Source: Massilia cavernae
Lineage (GTDB): Bacteria > Pseudomonadota > Gammaproteobacteria > Burkholderiales > Burkholderiaceae_D
Reading direction: 5' to 3'
DNA length: 37,747 bases
Assembly: GCF_003590855.1 (NCBI RefSeq)
Contig: NZ_QYUP01000198.1
Location: forward strand, 1 to 37,747
A model generated the notes under the pieces. The model had not been told where the DNA came from, did no database searches, and saw only the letters and a program-made list of their open reading frames with translations. Every line of letters begins with the position of its first letter. Within the stretch, counting starts at the first letter, position 1. This document shows positions 8,219 to 16,674 of the stretch, piece after piece. A program made the translations under genes and the position numbers.

Positions 8219-9553
8219 ATGAGCGAACAACCCCAACTGCTGCGCGATGGCGGCCGCGTGGCCGTGGTGGGTGCCGGCATGGCCGGCCTGACGGCGGCCT
8301 ACCGCGTGTTGCAGGGCGGCGGCACACCCGTCGTGTTCGAGGCCGACGACAGTGTCGGGGGCCGCACCAACACGACCGAAAAGCAAGGTTACATCATCGA
8401 TTCGGGCGCAATCCTGCTGTCGCCACGTTACAAACGGACCATGGCGCTGATCAAGGACCTCAGGCTTGGTCCCCAGTTTGTCGCATCCCGGCCCGTACTA
8501 TCGATCGTGCGCGATGGCGTGGTGCACGAAATCGACCTGGCGCGCCCCATGGTTTCATTCCTGCGCTCAGCAGTGCTAAGCGGCCGTGCCAAATTGGCGC
8601 TGGTGCGCCTGCTGCCCGACCTGTTACGATATTGGCAGCGTTGCCATTTTCGCAGTATGGGTGAGCTTGCCGCGCTCGATCACGAGACATGCCGCTCTTA
8701 CGCCTTGCGCGTGTTGGGCCAGGAGCTGCATGACTACCTGGTTGAACCGTTAATTCGCGTAAATATGTTCACATCCAGCGATCGGGCCTGTGCTGCCGAC
8801 TTGATCTGGCTGCTGCGCATCTTCTCCCATCCTGTCGTCATGCAGTCAAGGGGCGGCATGCAGGTGTTGCCGTCCGCGCTAGCCGGAAAACTGGACGTAC
8901 GCCTGAACTCACCCGTTTCGCGCGTGACGAACGAGGGCCAAGGGGTTATGTTGGCTTTCGGCGAAGGGCAGACGGCCCGCTTCGATGCCGCTATCATCGC
9001 TGTGCCCCCGCCGGTCGCATTGGCGATCGCGCCGTGGATTAGCGGCCCGCGCCGGGCATTTTTCTCCGCCGCTCGGCCGGTGCGCAGCGTCGCGGTGTCG
9101 CTGGGCCTGTCGCGCATTCCGGAAGGCAAGTCGTCGATGATTATGGTGCCGTCGCTTGAACAGACGGACTTGCTTGCGATCGTCTTTAGTCACCGCAAGT
9201 CGGCCGACAGGGCGCCTAAGGGAAAGGGACTGGTGACGCTGCACATGCGCCACGCGTGGGCAGAGCGGGTAGCTGGCGATAGCAATGAGGCCGTCGCCCG
9301 GCAGGCAATGGAAGCGGCTCGACCGATCCTTGGTGACCTGGCGCCCTTGGTTGAGATGGTCCATGTAAAGCACTGGCAATATGTCGATTCGGAAAGAAAA
9401 ACGGGTTGTTACCACGCCTTGGCCCGCATGCTGGAACAACCCCCGGAACATCGGGTGTGTTTTGCCGGCGAATACATTTCGGCCGGTGTCGAAGGCGCTG
9501 TCATCAGCGGAGAGAACGCGGCCGCCACCGTGCTGCGGTGGCAGCGTGGTTGA
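8219..9553 (+). CDS. FAD-dependent amine-oxidase/desaturase-like flavoprotein
   Basis: A 444-residue flavoprotein of the NAD(P)-binding Rossmann/amine-oxidase superfamily that includes protoporphyrinogen oxidase and phytoene desaturase. The dinucleotide motif GAGMAG spans residues 18-23, followed by FEADDSVGGRTNT, the second FAD-contact motif. The C-terminal FAD segment VCFAGEYISAGVEGAVISG is intact. ATG 8219 (MSEQPQLL) is preferred over the earlier in-frame ATG because the family begins just before the Rossmann strand. It follows the P450 on the same strand. Desaturation or oxidation of a C-C or C-N bond of a hydrophobic ring substrate would fit, but the family is too diverse to name the reaction. 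Confidence 0.83.
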   Translation: MSEQPQLLRDGGRVAVVGAGMAGLTAAYRVLQGGGTPVVFEADDSVGGRTNTTEKQGYIIDSGAILLSPRYKRTMALIKDLRLGPQFVASRPVLSIVRDGVVHEIDLARPMVSFLRSAVLSGRAKLALVRLLPDLLRYWQRCHFRSMGELAALDHETCRSYALRVLGQELHDYLVEPLIRVNMFTSSDRACAADLIWLLRIFSHPVVMQSRGGMQVLPSALAGKLDVRLNSPVSRVTNEGQGVMLAFGEGQTARFDAAIIAVPPPVALAIAPWISGPRRAFFSAARPVRSVAVSLGLSRIPEGKSSMIMVPSLEQTDLLAIVFSHRKSADRAPKGKGLVTLHMRHAWAERVAGDSNEAVARQAMEAARPILGDLAPLVEMVHVKHWQYVDSERKTGCYHALARMLEQPPEHRVCFAGEYISAGVEGAVISGENAAATVLRWQRG

Positions 9554-9687
9554 CGAAGCGCAACGGTAGTCCCATCCATCTGGTGCTGATTCCCGCGCTG
9601 TCGCACTTCCTGCTCAATCCGAAGCGCGCGGGGAGCGCCGCCCGGTTGCCGCCCAGCATGGCTATCTCCTTGTTGGTGTCGTGGATG

Positions 9688-10947
9688 TTACGATGCTGCT
9701 GGAAGCAAACTCTTTAATGGAATCGATTCGTCCGCCAGGTCGTCTGCACGCAGCGCGACCGCTTCTGCAATGAAGCGCTTGGCGAGCATGAAATCCTGGG
9801 GCCGGTTGATCGTGTCGGCAGCCAGCATGCGCCCCTGTTTCAGATAGAACGCGGAAAACGACTGGCCCGCGGCATCGCCGCGCAACACCAGCTGGTCGTA
9901 GCCTTGTGACAGGCCTGCCATTTTCAGCTTCAGGTCGTACTGGTCGGACCAGAACCACGGTACCGTGTTGTAGGGTTTGGGTTTGCCGCACAGGGTGGCG
10001 GCGGCCGTGCGCGCCTGCTCCATCGCGTTTGGCACCGATTCCAGGCGCAGGCACTGCCCGAAGATGCCGTTCGGATGGTTGCTGCAGTCGCCGATGGCGA
10101 ACACGTCTGGATCGGAACTGCGGTTGTATTCGTCGACCACGATGCCGTTGGCGACCGCCAGACCGGCAGCCGCGGCCAGCTCGGTATTGGGCACCAGGCC
10201 GATGCCGACGATGACCAGGTCGGCCGCGATGCGCGTGCCGTCGCCGCACAGGAGGGCAGCGACCGCGTCGCCGAAAGGGCCGAGCTGGTAACCGGTGACC
10301 TCGACGGCCGTGCGCACGTCGACCCCGTGCGCGCGATGCACGCGTTCGTACAATGCCGAGATCGCGGGCGCGGTGACCCGTGCCAGCACCCGTTCCTGCG
10401 TCTCGAGCACGGTCACGTTCAGGCCGCGCTTGATGGCGATTGCCGCCACCTCCAGGCCGACATAGCCGGCGCCGATAATCACCAGCCGCGCGCCCGGCCG
10501 GAACTGGGCGCGGATGCGCAGCACATCGTCGATCGAGCGCAGGTAGTGCACGTTCGGCTGGCAGTCCATGCCTTCCATGCCTGGCGAGGCGAGGCGACGC
10601 GCGCGCCCGCCCGTGGCCAGCACCAGCTTGTGATATTGCAGCGACTTCCCATCGGACAGCGTGACCGTTTTGCGCGTACGTTCGATGCGCTCGACCCGCG
10701 TATCCGGCAGCACGGTGACGCCAGCGCTGTCGTACGTCGACTGCGGCTTCAGCAACAGTTCGGCCAATTCGATTTCCCCCGACAGAAACGCCTTCGACAG
10801 GGGCGGGCGCTGATACGGAAGGTGCGCTTCAGCGCCGATCAGCACGACCTGCCCGCGCCAGCCGCCTTCGCGCAAGCTGGTCGCGAGAAAGCCGGCCGCG
10901 TGGCCGGCGCCCACGATAACGACGATGGGTTCAATCTCTTCGGGCAT
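9688..10947 (-). CDS. BphA4-type FAD/NAD(P)H ferredoxin reductase (first copy)
   Basis: A 419-residue pyridine-nucleotide disulphide oxidoreductase-fold reductase that passes electrons from NAD(P)H to a [2Fe-2S] ferredoxin. The FAD motif VVIVGAGHAAGFLA is at the N-terminus, with the typical YQRPPLSK signature. The NAD motif LVIIGAGYVGLEVA is in the middle, and AIGDCSNHPNG is the second FAD contact. WFWSDQYDLKLKMAGL belongs to the C-terminal ferredoxin-facing domain. I place the start at ATG 10947 because AGGAGACC precedes it; the frame stays open to 12564, but that part is antisense to the aldehyde dehydrogenase. It is convergent with the P450/flavoprotein run, a 134-bp gap without a clear gene. 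Likely partner: the Rieske ferredoxin at 5488. Confidence 0.9.
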   Translation of the reverse strand: MPEEIEPIVVIVGAGHAAGFLATSLREGGWRGQVVLIGAEAHLPYQRPPLSKAFLSGEIELAELLLKPQSTYDSAGVTVLPDTRVERIERTRKTVTLSDGKSLQYHKLVLATGGRARRLASPGMEGMDCQPNVHYLRSIDDVLRIRAQFRPGARLVIIGAGYVGLEVAAIAIKRGLNVTVLETQERVLARVTAPAISALYERVHRAHGVDVRTAVEVTGYQLGPFGDAVAALLCGDGTRIAADLVIVGIGLVPNTELAAAAGLAVANGIVVDEYNRSSDPDVFAIGDCSNHPNGIFGQCLRLESVPNAMEQARTAAATLCGKPKPYNTVPWFWSDQYDLKLKMAGLSQGYDQLVLRGDAAGQSFSAFYLKQGRMLAADTINRPQDFMLAKRFIAEAVALRADDLADESIPLKSLLPAAS

Positions 10948-11017
10948 GAGCTGGTCTCCTGGTTGGCATGGTGCGCCAGCATGACGATGGCGACCGCGTA
11001 ATTGTTTTATATAAACC

Positions 11018-11060
11018 TTGACAAGTCTCTCCCGCAAAAGTAAGTTATGTTTATTGTATG
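11018..11060 (+). promoter_or_regulatory. Candidate promoter between the divergent reductase and aldehyde dehydrogenase
   Basis: A perfect TTGACA at 11018-11023 is followed at 17 bp by TAAGTT, a poor -10 match. Downstream is CTACAGTACGATAAT (11061-11075), which resembles the TATAGTAC boxes upstream of other units here. The 177-bp gap (10948-11124) is AT-rich relative to its flanks and separates divergent genes, so it probably holds promoters for both. Confidence 0.35.
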
Positions 11061-11124
11061 CTACAGTACGATAATAAAGCGAACAGAAAAATTTTCGGGG
11101 CCAACTTATAAGGAAGCTGTGAAC

Positions 11125-12555
11125 ATGTCGACAAATTCGGATGTAGAACAAGACACGATCGGCGTATTCGATCCGGCTAGCGGGGAGCAGATCGGCGCGG
11201 TCGCCAACGGCGGTGCGCAAGCCGTCGATGACGCAGTGCAGGCGGCCAAGGCGGCGTTCGAAGCGGGCACCTGGCGCGGACAAAGCGGGGCGGCGCGCGC
11301 GCGCGTGCTGTGGCGTGCGGCAGAACTGATCGATCGCCGGCTCGACGAGCTGGTCACGCTGGAGACGCGCAATAACGGGATGCCGCTGGCACTGGCCCAG
11401 TACACGATCCGCAATGCCGCCGAAACGCTGCGCTACAACGCTGGCTGGTGCACCAAGATCCATGGTGTCACCAGCGACGTGGTGACGGATGGCGCGATCG
11501 GCGGCGGCCGCATCGAATACCATGGCTACACTCGCAAGGAGCCGGTCGGGGTGGCCGGGCTGATCACGCCGTGGAATGTGCCGATCATGATGGCATGCGC
11601 CAAGCTGGCGCCGGCCCTGGCGGCCGGCTGCAGCACGGTGATCAAGCCGGCCGAAGAAACGCCGCTGACAACGCTGAAGATCTGCGAGATCCTGCGCGAG
11701 GCTGGCGTGCCCGACGGCGTCGTCAATATAGTCACCGGTTACGGTCACACCGCCGGTGCGGCGCTGGCGGCACACGAAGACGTGGGCAAGATCGGTTTCA
11801 CCGGCTCGACCGAGGTCGGCAAGCTGATCGTCCAGGCCGCCGCCGGCAATCTGAAGAAGGTCTCGCTCGAACTGGGCGGCAAGTCGCCAATCCTGATTTT
11901 CAATGACGCCGACCTGTCCAAGGCGATCCCGGGCGCGGCGATCGGTATCTTCTCCAATTCGGGCCAGGTCTGCATCGGCGGTTCGCGCCTGTTCGTGCAG
12001 CGCGGCGTGTTCGACCAGGTGGTGGCCGGTATCGTGCAGATCGCCCGATCGATGCAGCTCGGCAGCGGCCTCGATCCGGCTACCCATATGGGTCCGCTGA
12101 TCTCGTCGAAGCAGGCAGAGCGCGTGATGGCCTACATCGCCGGCGCGCGCGACGACGGTGCCGAGATCGTCACCGGCGGCCGGCGGGTCGACCGCCCGGG
12201 AAATTTCGTCGAACCGACAGTGGTGGTCAAGGTCAGGGATGACATGCGCCTGGTGAAGGAAGAGATTTTCGGGCCGGTGCTGGCGGTAATTCCGTTCGAC
12301 GATGAGGACGAAGCGCTGCGGATGGCGAACAACACCAGCTTTGGCCTGGCGGCCGGCGTGTGGACGCGCGACATCGGTCGTGCCCACCGGCTGGCAAAGC
12401 GGCTGGAGGCGGGCACCGTGTGGCTGAACTGCCAGCTTGCGAACGACCTGAGCTTGCCGTTCGGCGGCTACAAGCAGTCCGGCTGGGGCCGCGAGAACGG
12501 CTACGACGGCATCGAGGCGTATCTGCAGACCAAATCCGTGTTCGCGGAAATCTAA
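11125..12555 (+). CDS. NAD(P)-dependent aldehyde dehydrogenase (ALDH superfamily, second type)
   Basis: A 476-residue classical aldehyde dehydrogenase. Glu249 in SLELGGKSP and Cys283 in SNSGQVCIGGSRLFVQ are the general base and nucleophile. GFTGSTEVGK is the cofactor loop, and EEIFGPVLAVIPF with LPFGGYKQSGWGRENGYDG are family signatures. The start ATG 11125 is preceded by AAGGA; the frame open to 11047 lies in the AT-rich promoter gap. It belongs to a different subgroup from the coniferyl-type enzyme at 3870, so two aldehydes or two stages are probably served. The zinc alcohol dehydrogenase starts 28 bp downstream, a typical alcohol-to-acid oxidation pair. Confidence 0.9.
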   Translation: MSTNSDVEQDTIGVFDPASGEQIGAVANGGAQAVDDAVQAAKAAFEAGTWRGQSGAARARVLWRAAELIDRRLDELVTLETRNNGMPLALAQYTIRNAAETLRYNAGWCTKIHGVTSDVVTDGAIGGGRIEYHGYTRKEPVGVAGLITPWNVPIMMACAKLAPALAAGCSTVIKPAEETPLTTLKICEILREAGVPDGVVNIVTGYGHTAGAALAAHEDVGKIGFTGSTEVGKLIVQAAAGNLKKVSLELGGKSPILIFNDADLSKAIPGAAIGIFSNSGQVCIGGSRLFVQRGVFDQVVAGIVQIARSMQLGSGLDPATHMGPLISSKQAERVMAYIAGARDDGAEIVTGGRRVDRPGNFVEPTVVVKVRDDMRLVKEEIFGPVLAVIPFDDEDEALRMANNTSFGLAAGVWTRDIGRAHRLAKRLEAGTVWLNCQLANDLSLPFGGYKQSGWGRENGYDGIEAYLQTKSVFAEI

Positions 12556-12583
12556 TAACAACACTCATTACCTAAGGGACATC

Positions 12584-13672
12584 ATGGAAATTCAGGCAGC
12601 CGTTGCACGAACAAGACATGGGGCGCTTAGCGTCGAGACAGTTAAACTGGTGGAGCCGAATGCGGACGAGGTACTGGTCAGGATGGTCGCCACAGGCATC
12701 TGCCACACCGACCTGGCGGTGATCGACGAGATCATGCCGGTACCGCTGCCGCTGGTGCTGGGACACGAAGGAGCCGGCGTCATCGAACGGATGGGCGCCG
12801 GGGTCAGGGGACTGGAAGTCGGCGACCACGTGGTGCTCACCTTTTCGAGTTGTGGGCACTGCCACCATTGCGAGGATCATCATCCCGCCTATTGCGAGCA
12901 CTACGGGGCGCTGAACTTTGCAACCCGCCGTCCGGACGGCACCACGACGATCACCGATAGCCATGACGAGCCGGTCGGCAGCGTATTCTTTTCGCAATCG
13001 TCGTTCGCTACGTATGCCATCGCCACCGCCAAAAACGTGGTCCGGGTGCGCAAGGATGCGCCACTTGAGCTGTTAGGTCCGCTCGGTTGCGGCTTGTCCA
13101 CCGGTGCCGGGACCGTGCTGAACGTGCTGAAGCCGAAGCCGTCGGCCACCTTGGCGGTGTTCGGCACGGGCGCGCTCGGCAGCGCGGCCATCATGGCCAG
13201 CAAATTTTTGGGGGTAAAACGGATTATTGCCGTCGACCGGGTGGAAAGCCGGTTGACGCTGGCGCGCGAACTCGGAGCCACCGATACGATCGATACATCG
13301 AAACAGGATCTCGAGGAAGCGCTGGCGTCACTGGGAGGCATCGATTTCGCGATCGATACCTCCGGCGTGCCGAAGCTGATTGAAGCGGCGGTTGCAGCGC
13401 TGCGTACCTGCGGGACCTGTGTGCTGTTGGGCGCCAGCAAAAACCAGGACCTGCACCTGAGCGTGTTTCCGCTGATCTCGGGCAAGTCGATCCGTGGCGT
13501 CGTCAACGGCGACTGTGAGCCGCAGGAGTTGATCCCGAAACTGGTCGACATGCACCTGGCGGGCGACTTTCCGATGGAGCGGCTGGCACAGTTTTATCCG
13601 TTGGCCGATATCAACGAGGCCGTGGCCGATTCCGTGTCCGGCAAAGTAATCAAGCCGATTATCCGCTTCTGA
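12584..13672 (+). CDS. Zinc-dependent, NAD-dependent alcohol dehydrogenase (benzyl/terpene alcohol type)
   Basis: A 362-residue medium-chain dehydrogenase of the aryl/geraniol/perillyl alcohol group. Catalytic-zinc residues are Cys40 (GICHTDL) and His61-Glu62 (LGHEGAG), with the later Cys in GPLGCGLSTGAG. The structural zinc site is Cys90, Cys93, Cys96 and Cys104 (SSCGHCHHCEDHHPAYC). The NAD motif FGTGALGSAA follows. The C-terminus is standard (LADINEAVADSVSGKVIKPI). A ribosome site (CTAAGGGACATC) precedes the ATG. It forms a tight unit with the aldehyde dehydrogenase upstream and would supply that enzyme with aldehyde. Family members favour primary allylic or benzylic alcohols. Confidence 0.9.
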   Translation: MEIQAAVARTRHGALSVETVKLVEPNADEVLVRMVATGICHTDLAVIDEIMPVPLPLVLGHEGAGVIERMGAGVRGLEVGDHVVLTFSSCGHCHHCEDHHPAYCEHYGALNFATRRPDGTTTITDSHDEPVGSVFFSQSSFATYAIATAKNVVRVRKDAPLELLGPLGCGLSTGAGTVLNVLKPKPSATLAVFGTGALGSAAIMASKFLGVKRIIAVDRVESRLTLARELGATDTIDTSKQDLEEALASLGGIDFAIDTSGVPKLIEAAVAALRTCGTCVLLGASKNQDLHLSVFPLISGKSIRGVVNGDCEPQELIPKLVDMHLAGDFPMERLAQFYPLADINEAVADSVSGKVIKPIIRF

Positions 13673-13686
13673 ACAGTGCAGCAGAC

Positions 13687-13716
13687 ACGCTCGCCCACTC
13701 TCATCGAGCGTGGGCG
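13687..13716 (+). promoter_or_regulatory. Two mutually exclusive stem-loops between the alcohol dehydrogenase and ETF-QO genes
   Basis: ACGCTCG (13687-13693) pairs perfectly with CGAGCGT (13705-13711). CGCCCAC (13692-13698) pairs perfectly with GTGGGCG (13710-13716). The arms overlap, so the RNA can adopt only one fold at a time. No T-run follows, so this is not a classic terminator. It could be a pause, an attenuator or simply a 3'-end structure. Confidence 0.4.
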
Positions 13717-13779
13717 TCCTGCCGGCCTAGTTTAGCCAGGCAAGCAGAGGCATTGCTCAATTAAGGTACTACAAGCGAG

Positions 13780-15444
13780 ATGAACGAACTGAATGAATAT
13801 GGCTCGCGCGAGGCAATGGCATACGATGTGGTAATCGTCGGCGGTGGTCCCGCGGGCCTGGCGGCCGCGATCCGCCTGAAACAGCTGGCCGCCGAACAGG
13901 GCAAGGAAGTGTCGGTCTGCGTGCTGGAAAAAGGCGGCGAACTCGGCGCGCACATCCTGTCCGGCGCCGTGATGGACCCGCGCGCGCTGACCGAACTGAT
14001 CCCGAACTGGAAGGAACTTGGCGCGCCGCTGAACACCGAAGTGACCGAGGACCGGATCCTGTTCCTGACCGCTACCCGCGCCTGGCGCACGCCGGGCTTC
14101 ATGGTGCCGGCCTGCTTCGAAAACCACGGCAACTACGTGATCTCGCTCGGCAACGTGGTGCGCTGGATGGGCCAGCAGGCCGAGGCGATGGGCGTCGACG
14201 TGTTCCCCGGCTTTCCCGCCGCCGAAATCCTGTACAACGACGACGGCTCGGTCAAGGGTGTCGCCACCGGCAACATGGGCGTGGACCGCCATGGCGTGCC
14301 GACCGACACCTTCCAGCTCGGGATGGAACTGCACGCCAAATACACGCTGTTCGCCGAAGGTTCGCGCGGCCACCTCGGCAAGCAGCTGATGGTCAAGTAC
14401 GACCTCAATGCCGGCAAGGACCCGCAGTCCTACGGCATCGGCATCAAGGAACTGTGGGAGATCGATCCATCCAAGCACAAGCCCGGCCTGGTGATCCACA
14501 CCACCGGCTGGCCGCTCGATGCGGACACCTACGGCGGCTCGTTCCTGTACCACCTGGAGAACAACCAGGTCGCAGTCGGCTACGTGGTCGGCCTCGCCTA
14601 CGAGAATCCTTACCTGTCGCCGTACGAGGAATTCCAGCGCTACAAGACCCACCCGGCGATCAGCACCTTCTTCGAAGGCGCCAGGCGCATTTCGTATGGC
14701 GCCCGCGCGATCACCGCCGGCGGCCTGCAGTCGCTGCCGAAACTGGTGTTCCCGGGCGGAGCGCTGATCGGCTGCGACGCCGGCTTTTTGAACATGAGCC
14801 GCATCAAGGGCAGCCACGCGGCGATCAAGACCGGCATGCTGGCCGCCGACGCCGCGTTCGGCGCGCTGGGCGAGCAGCGCCAGCACGACGAGCTGGCCGC
14901 CTATCCGGCGGCGTTCGAGCAGTCGTGGCTCAAGGAAGAACTGCACGTCGCGCGCAACGTCAAGCCATGGCTGTCGAAAGGCCTGTACCTCGGCTCGATC
15001 ATGACCGGCATCGACCAGATGATCTTCCGCGGCAAGGCGCCCTGGACCTTGCACCATCAGCACGCGGACCATGAGTGCCTGAAGCCGGCGGCCAACCACC
15101 GGCCGATCGCCTATCCGAAACCGGACGGCAAGCTGACCTTCGACCGCCTGTCGTCGGTGTTCATCTCCAACACCAACCACGCGGAAGACCAGCCGATCCA
15201 CCTGACGCTGAAGGACGACGGCGTGCCGGCGAATATCAACCTGGCCACGTACGCGGGACCGGAAGCGCGCTATTGCCCGGCCGGCGTGTACGAGTTCGTG
15301 CCGACCGAGGATGGCAAGGAGCGCCTGCAGATCAATGCGCAGAACTGCGTGCACTGCAAGACCTGCGACATCAAGGATCCGACACAGAACATCACATGGG
15401 TTGTACCAGAAGGGGGCGGCGGTCCCAGCTACGCAAGCATGTAA
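13780..15444 (+). CDS. Electron transfer flavoprotein-ubiquinone oxidoreductase (ETF-QO)
   Basis: A 554-residue membrane-associated enzyme that passes electrons from reduced ETF to ubiquinone. The FAD motif VVIVGGGPAGLAAAIRL is near residue 20. The middle shows the typical GELGAHILSGAVMDPRAL and PGGALIGCDAGFLNMSRIKG. The C-terminal [4Fe-4S] ligands are Cys in RYCPAGVYEF and the cluster NCVHCKTCDIKDPTQNI. The protein ends in the family-typical PEGGGGPSYASM. Length is normal. Together with etfA/etfB at 19-21 kb it gives the island its own route from acyl-CoA-type dehydrogenation to the respiratory chain, which implies a flavin dehydrogenase partner outside the window. Confidence 0.95.
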   Translation: MNELNEYGSREAMAYDVVIVGGGPAGLAAAIRLKQLAAEQGKEVSVCVLEKGGELGAHILSGAVMDPRALTELIPNWKELGAPLNTEVTEDRILFLTATRAWRTPGFMVPACFENHGNYVISLGNVVRWMGQQAEAMGVDVFPGFPAAEILYNDDGSVKGVATGNMGVDRHGVPTDTFQLGMELHAKYTLFAEGSRGHLGKQLMVKYDLNAGKDPQSYGIGIKELWEIDPSKHKPGLVIHTTGWPLDADTYGGSFLYHLENNQVAVGYVVGLAYENPYLSPYEEFQRYKTHPAISTFFEGARRISYGARAITAGGLQSLPKLVFPGGALIGCDAGFLNMSRIKGSHAAIKTGMLAADAAFGALGEQRQHDELAAYPAAFEQSWLKEELHVARNVKPWLSKGLYLGSIMTGIDQMIFRGKAPWTLHHQHADHECLKPAANHRPIAYPKPDGKLTFDRLSSVFISNTNHAEDQPIHLTLKDDGVPANINLATYAGPEARYCPAGVYEFVPTEDGKERLQINAQNCVHCKTCDIKDPTQNITWVVPEGGGGPSYASM

Positions 15445-15453
15445 GGAACTTGC

Positions 15454-15518
15454 AGCGGGCGGCCCGGCGCGGGCGCAGCCCTGCGCCGTAGATCGGCCGA
15501 TGCCGCGGCCGGCCCGCT
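15454..15518. terminator. Bidirectional terminator-like hairpin between convergent genes
   Basis: AGCGGGCGGCC (15454-15464) pairs with GGCCGGCCCGCT (15507-15518) with one bulged base. Inside lies a second stem, GGCGCAG (15472-15478) with CTGCGCC (15481-15487). It fills the 72-bp gap between the ETF-QO stop and the convergent SDR stop and touches the latter. No T-run is present, so Rho-independent function is uncertain. Confidence 0.45.
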
Positions 15519-16359
15519 AGGCCGGGAAATCCGCAGCCGGGGCGATTGTCCGGCTGCGCTGCATGTCGTCGAGGCGCAACTGGATCGATGTGCAGGCGCC
15601 ATCGAACGCCTGACGGCCGAGGATCAGACGCAGCGGCGGCTCTCGCTGGATCGCCGTGTCGACGATCAATGCGGCGGCGCGAACCGGATCGCCGGCTTGG
15701 GTTCCGTCGAGCGAGGCAGACCAGGCGCGTGCCGCCGCCGCGCCTTCGTAGGCCGGGATCGGATGCGCCGGATGCGCGATCGCGCTGCCGGAGAAGTTGG
15801 TGCGGAACGGCCCCGGTTCGACGATCAACACGCCGATGCCGAATGGGGCGCCTTCCTGCGCGAGCGCTTCGGACAATGCCTCGACCGCCCATTTGCTGGC
15901 AGCGTAATAGCCGACGCCGGCGTTGCCACGCGTGCCGGCGGTCGATGACATGTTGATGATCTTGCCTGAGCGGCGAGCCCGCATCGACGGTAGTACGGCA
16001 CGCGTTAGCGCCGCCAGGCCGAAGAAGTTGACATCGAATTGCGCCCGCACTTCGGCATCGCTGGCTTCCTCGATCGCGCCCAGATAGCCATATCCGGCGT
16101 TGTTGACGAGTACGTCAATGCCACCGAAGCGCGCTTCGGCAAGCGCGACCGCGGCGGCGATCTGTGCCGGATTGGTCACGTCCAGCGGCGCCAGCGCCAC
16201 GCGCTCCGGCGCCATTGCAGCCAGGTCGGCCAGCGCCGCCACGTCGCGCGCGGTGGCCAGCAGCCGGCCGCCGCGGGCAATCACCTGCTCGCACAAGGCA
16301 CGGCCGAAGCCCGCCGATGCGCCTGTAATAAACCACAGCTTGTTGGAGAGATCGTTCAT
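15517..16359 (-). CDS. SDR-family oxidoreductase
   Basis: A 280-residue classical SDR. TGASAGFG is at residues 12-19, and the basic residue after strand 2 (ATARDV) suggests NADP(H). NNAGYGYLG is at 86-94, with catalytic Ser139 and Tyr152/Lys156 in YYAASK. VEPGPFRTNFSG is the typical substrate-loop start of this subgroup. The ATG at 16359 has AGGAAACGG upstream. It is divergent from the racemase-like gene across a 315-bp AT-rich gap and convergent with ETF-QO. It is one of three SDRs in the window, none very similar to another. The substrate is unknown. Confidence 0.85.
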   Translation of the reverse strand: MNDLSNKLWFITGASAGFGRALCEQVIARGGRLLATARDVAALADLAAMAPERVALAPLDVTNPAQIAAAVALAEARFGGIDVLVNNAGYGYLGAIEEASDAEVRAQFDVNFFGLAALTRAVLPSMRARRSGKIINMSSTAGTRGNAGVGYYAASKWAVEALSEALAQEGAPFGIGVLIVEPGPFRTNFSGSAIAHPAHPIPAYEGAAAARAWSASLDGTQAGDPVRAAALIVDTAIQREPPLRLILGRQAFDGACTSIQLRLDDMQRSRTIAPAADFPA

Positions 16360-16385
16360 GTTGCCGTTTCCTGTGTCAGGGTTCT

Positions 16386-16530
16386 GCTAACGTCGTATAT
16401 GGTATGCCTGCGTATCTAGGCGGCCGATGTGCATGGAGCGCCGCATTCGTTAGCGCTGTCATGCGGGAGGGGATTGTTCTGAGCGACGATTTTCCGCATA
16501 TAAAAATATAATAATAACGTGTACTATACA
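16386..16530. promoter_or_regulatory. Divergent promoter/operator region with a GCTAACG inverted pair
   Basis: GCTAACG (16386-16392) and its exact inverse CGTTAGC (16448-16454) bracket 55 bp. Further right is a strongly AT-rich run (16499-16518) and GTACTATAC (16521-16529), which on the minus strand reads as a TATAGTAC box pointing toward the SDR. The GCTARCG half-site also appears at 23232 and 36517. The 315-bp gap contains no gene. An operator role is inferred from position and symmetry. Confidence 0.35.
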
Positions 16531-16674
16531 TCAGCGAAATAAAAATGTAGAGTCTATCGCAAGGCTTGGGATTGCGCCATTCCGCGCGGCTGGTCGACCG
16601 GATTCGCAGCAGCCAGGCCATTCAAAGTTGTCGGCCACGACGATATGTTCGATTGCCAAAGAAAGGAATTGCGT

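Noticed and set aside
10948..12564. Long N-terminal extension of the reductase at 9688
   Set aside because: The added ~539 codons are antisense to the aldehyde dehydrogenase; the reductase fold starts exactly at the ATG 10947 with its own ribosome site.
13732..15354. 540-codon minus-strand open frame
   Set aside because: Entirely antisense to the well-supported ETF-QO gene; its His/Arg/Val-rich composition is that of a GC-rich shadow frame.
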